46,607 bases of DNA from Lachnospiraceae bacterium (GTDB lineage: Bacteria > Bacillota > Clostridia > Lachnospirales > Lachnospiraceae). The notes under the pieces are model-generated. The model had not been told where the DNA came from and did no database searches. It saw nothing but the letters and a program-made list of their open reading frames with translations. The translations under genes were made by a program, and so were the position numbers. Position 1 is the first letter of the stretch; the number at the start of each line of letters is the position of its first letter. The stretch spans positions 1-46,607 of the forward strand of contig JALETI010000020.1 of the NCBI GenBank assembly GCA_022781515.1, read 5' to 3'. Positions 45,546 through 46,607 of this stretch are shown piece by piece.

Positions 45546-46045
45546 CTACTGCAACCCCATAATAAAAATTATGAATGCCGCAATCGATAAAGCTATCCAA
45601 CCAATATATCTTCCTGCAATTTCCCAATCCGATGGCTCCGCATGCCTGGCATCGCGAATCTGAAATATTTCCCAAATCCCCCCCCGCGAAACATAATTTC
45701 TTCTCCCTGACGAAGCTCCACACCGGTCATATATGCTGCAATTTCCTGGTTTTCAGGAACTGCCGAAGGGTCTTCTTTCGCTGTATATGGACCATAGGTT
45801 TTATCTCCACATTGAAATACAACGGTTTTATCTTCTGATACCGTAAAATATGCCTGCTTTCCCTGGATTTTACCGGAATATACTGTGAAACCGTTTTTCT
45901 GATCTGGAATAAAAATCGTGTTTTTATATTCAAATCCAACCTTTGAGATTGTTAAGGAATAAATCACTGCAAATACAAGTGCCATTGCAATCACAAATAA
46001 CAGCACACTTTTTTGAAAACGCTTTAAACTTTTCAGCTTTTCCAT
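45546..46045 (-). pseudogene. Small membrane-anchored protein, reading frame broken at a G8 tract
   Basis: The open frame from the ATG (AAGGGAG seven bases upstream) encodes an N-terminal membrane helix SVLLFVIAMALVFAVIYSLT and an extracytoplasmic domain with the strand-rich stretch FTVYSGKIQGKQAYFTVSEDKT. After eight consecutive G (45685-45678 on the minus strand) it continues as an unconvincing Arg-rich tail and stops at 45593. One extra G instead gives GIWEIFQIRDARHAEPSDW followed by a clear membrane helix YIGWIALSIAAFIIFIMGLQ and a stop at 45546. The intact product would have 166 residues and two membrane helices. Family unknown. Either a natural frameshift, a phase-variable tract or a sequence error. 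Confidence 0.75.
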
Positions 46046-46076
46046 AATTACACTCCCTTCTATGAACTACCCGTTA

Positions 46077-46260
46077 TCATCGAGTAGATATGCCACTTAC
46101 GAGACATATCCCTCACAGATCCGGACGTATGTATTTCCCGCATCCGGCTCTTTACAAAGCTGATTCGTCCACAACTATCATCCAAATATTCTGACATATA
46201 TTCGTGGTTGGATTATTGGGAACACTTTTAGCAATTCACTTTTTCTCCTCCTTCATATTT
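46077..46260 (-). mobile_element. Probable 3' remnant of a group II intron (domain V/VI-like)
   Basis: On the minus strand GAGCCGGATGCGG-GAAA-...CGTCCGGATC (46150-46118) resembles intron domain V. GTGAGGGATATGTC...GGCATATCTACTCGA follows, like domain VI and the intron 3' end. The domain V stem has a G-A mismatch and a weakened upper helix, so it is probably decayed. No reverse transcriptase ORF is present; the 110 bases 5' of it hold nothing I recognise. Confidence 0.55.
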
Positions 46261-46319
46261 CATGGTAGCATGCAACAGAAAAAAATACAATAAAGGCTAT
46301 GAATAGAATTCTGTATACG

Positions 46320-46352
46320 AAAAAAAGCAGCTGCTATCGCAGCTGCTTTTTT
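46320..46352 (-). terminator. Terminator of the rRNA operon
   Basis: AAAAAAGCAGCTGC, four bases, GCAGCTGCTTTTTT: a perfect stem with a T-run in the minus-strand direction, about 120 bases after the end of 23S rRNA. Confidence 0.9.
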
Positions 46353-46469
46353 CCATTTATATACCTTCAAAACTGCATATGACGTTCGATGTATAACACT
46401 TAACTTCTTATCAGTTAAATGCTCCGACAAACTTTCCGTTTTCTTCAAAACCATATCAACCAGACTGCA

Positions 46470-46607
46470 GGTCAAGCTGATGACCGATTAGTAGCAGTCA
46501 GCTCCATGCATTGCTGCACTTCCACACCTGCCCTATCTACCTCGTCGTCTTCAAGGGGTCTTGGATATCTCATCTTAAGGGGGGCTTCACGCTTAGATGC
46601 CTTCAGC
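46470..46607 (-). rRNA. 23S ribosomal RNA, 3' end only
   Basis: The reverse complement reads GGCATCTAAGCGTGAAGCC, then ends with TACTAATCGGTCATCAGC and TTGACC. These are the conserved last 138 or so bases of 23S rRNA. The 5' part lies outside the window. The 120 bases between its end and the terminator contain no 5S rRNA or tRNA. Confidence 0.95.

Noticed and set aside
45499-45723. Cys-containing ORF MWSFVREKKLC... as the true continuation of the broken membrane gene
   Set aside because: It would need a one-base loss and gives no membrane helix; the alternative frame (one base gained) gives a clean hydrophobic C-terminal helix.
46260-46475. Minus-strand 71-residue ORF near the right end
   Set aside because: It covers the rRNA terminator and trailer and begins at the end of 23S rRNA; it is a non-coding shadow.

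Overview
The window is a chromosomal segment of a low-to-mid GC Firmicute of class Clostridia, most likely Lachnospiraceae. This is inferred from gene order and protein style: an ftsK-murE-murF-priA-def-fmt-(zinc peptidase)-rsmB-rlmN-prpC-prkC-rsgA-rpe-thiN block, a giant fused 2-hydroxyacyl-CoA dehydratase activase, a lone hydE, and AGGAGG-type ribosome binding sites. No phage, plasmid, CRISPR or complete insertion sequence is visible. Almost everything is core metabolism, cell envelope or translation.

Layout. 1-1955 (-) is a 3'-truncated EF-G-like GTPase, absent from the ORF track because it runs off the window. 2432-4882 (+) is a tyrA-aroA aromatic amino acid operon, followed by hydE (+). 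htpG (-) has its own sigma-A promoter with a perfect CIRCE operator beside it. 8541-28304 (-) is a 16-gene, roughly 20 kb unit transcribed from ftsK to a foldase lipoprotein. It covers chromosome segregation, peptidoglycan precursors, replication restart, N-terminal formyl handling, rRNA modification and assembly, Ser/Thr kinase-phosphatase signalling, and pentose and thiamine metabolism. A tepA-like ClpP-fold protease is divergent from ftsK. Next come a metal-binding His/Cys/Met-rich protein behind a strongly structured leader, and yihY. Then on the minus strand: topB with a hexapeptide-repeat protein, pyruvate kinase, a rhomboid-like membrane protein with a zinc ribbon, and corA. A 1417-residue activase follows on the plus strand. 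The right end (-) carries uppP, ung, hisF, hisH, a membrane gene broken at a G8 tract, a probable group II intron 3' remnant, an rRNA terminator and the 3' end of 23S rRNA.

The most unusual signals are these. (1) A dispersed intergenic element of about 90 bp is present three times (tyrA leader, leader of the metal-binding gene, upstream of hisH) and folds into a long hairpin with at least one compensatory pair change. (2) The leader of the His/Cys/Met-rich protein combines that element with a second hairpin having 14-bp perfect arms. (3) priA has no ATG/GTG/TTG that would include its conserved N-terminus and appears to start at CTG. (4) A poly-G tract separates a membrane protein from its out-of-frame C-terminal membrane helix. 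(5) A tight hairpin lies between the Shine-Dalgarno and the likely start codon of the activase. (6) The 23S gene is followed by a terminator with no 5S gene. (7) The EF-G paralogue has degenerate G2 and G4 motifs.

The ORF track often overextends starts. I moved starts downstream where a ribosome binding site and family alignment agreed (tyrA, aroA, htpG, rpe, rlmN, rsmB, def, murE, pyk, the hexapeptide protein, the metal-binding protein, the activase) and upstream for priA. All functional calls come from reading motifs by eye; no searches were run.
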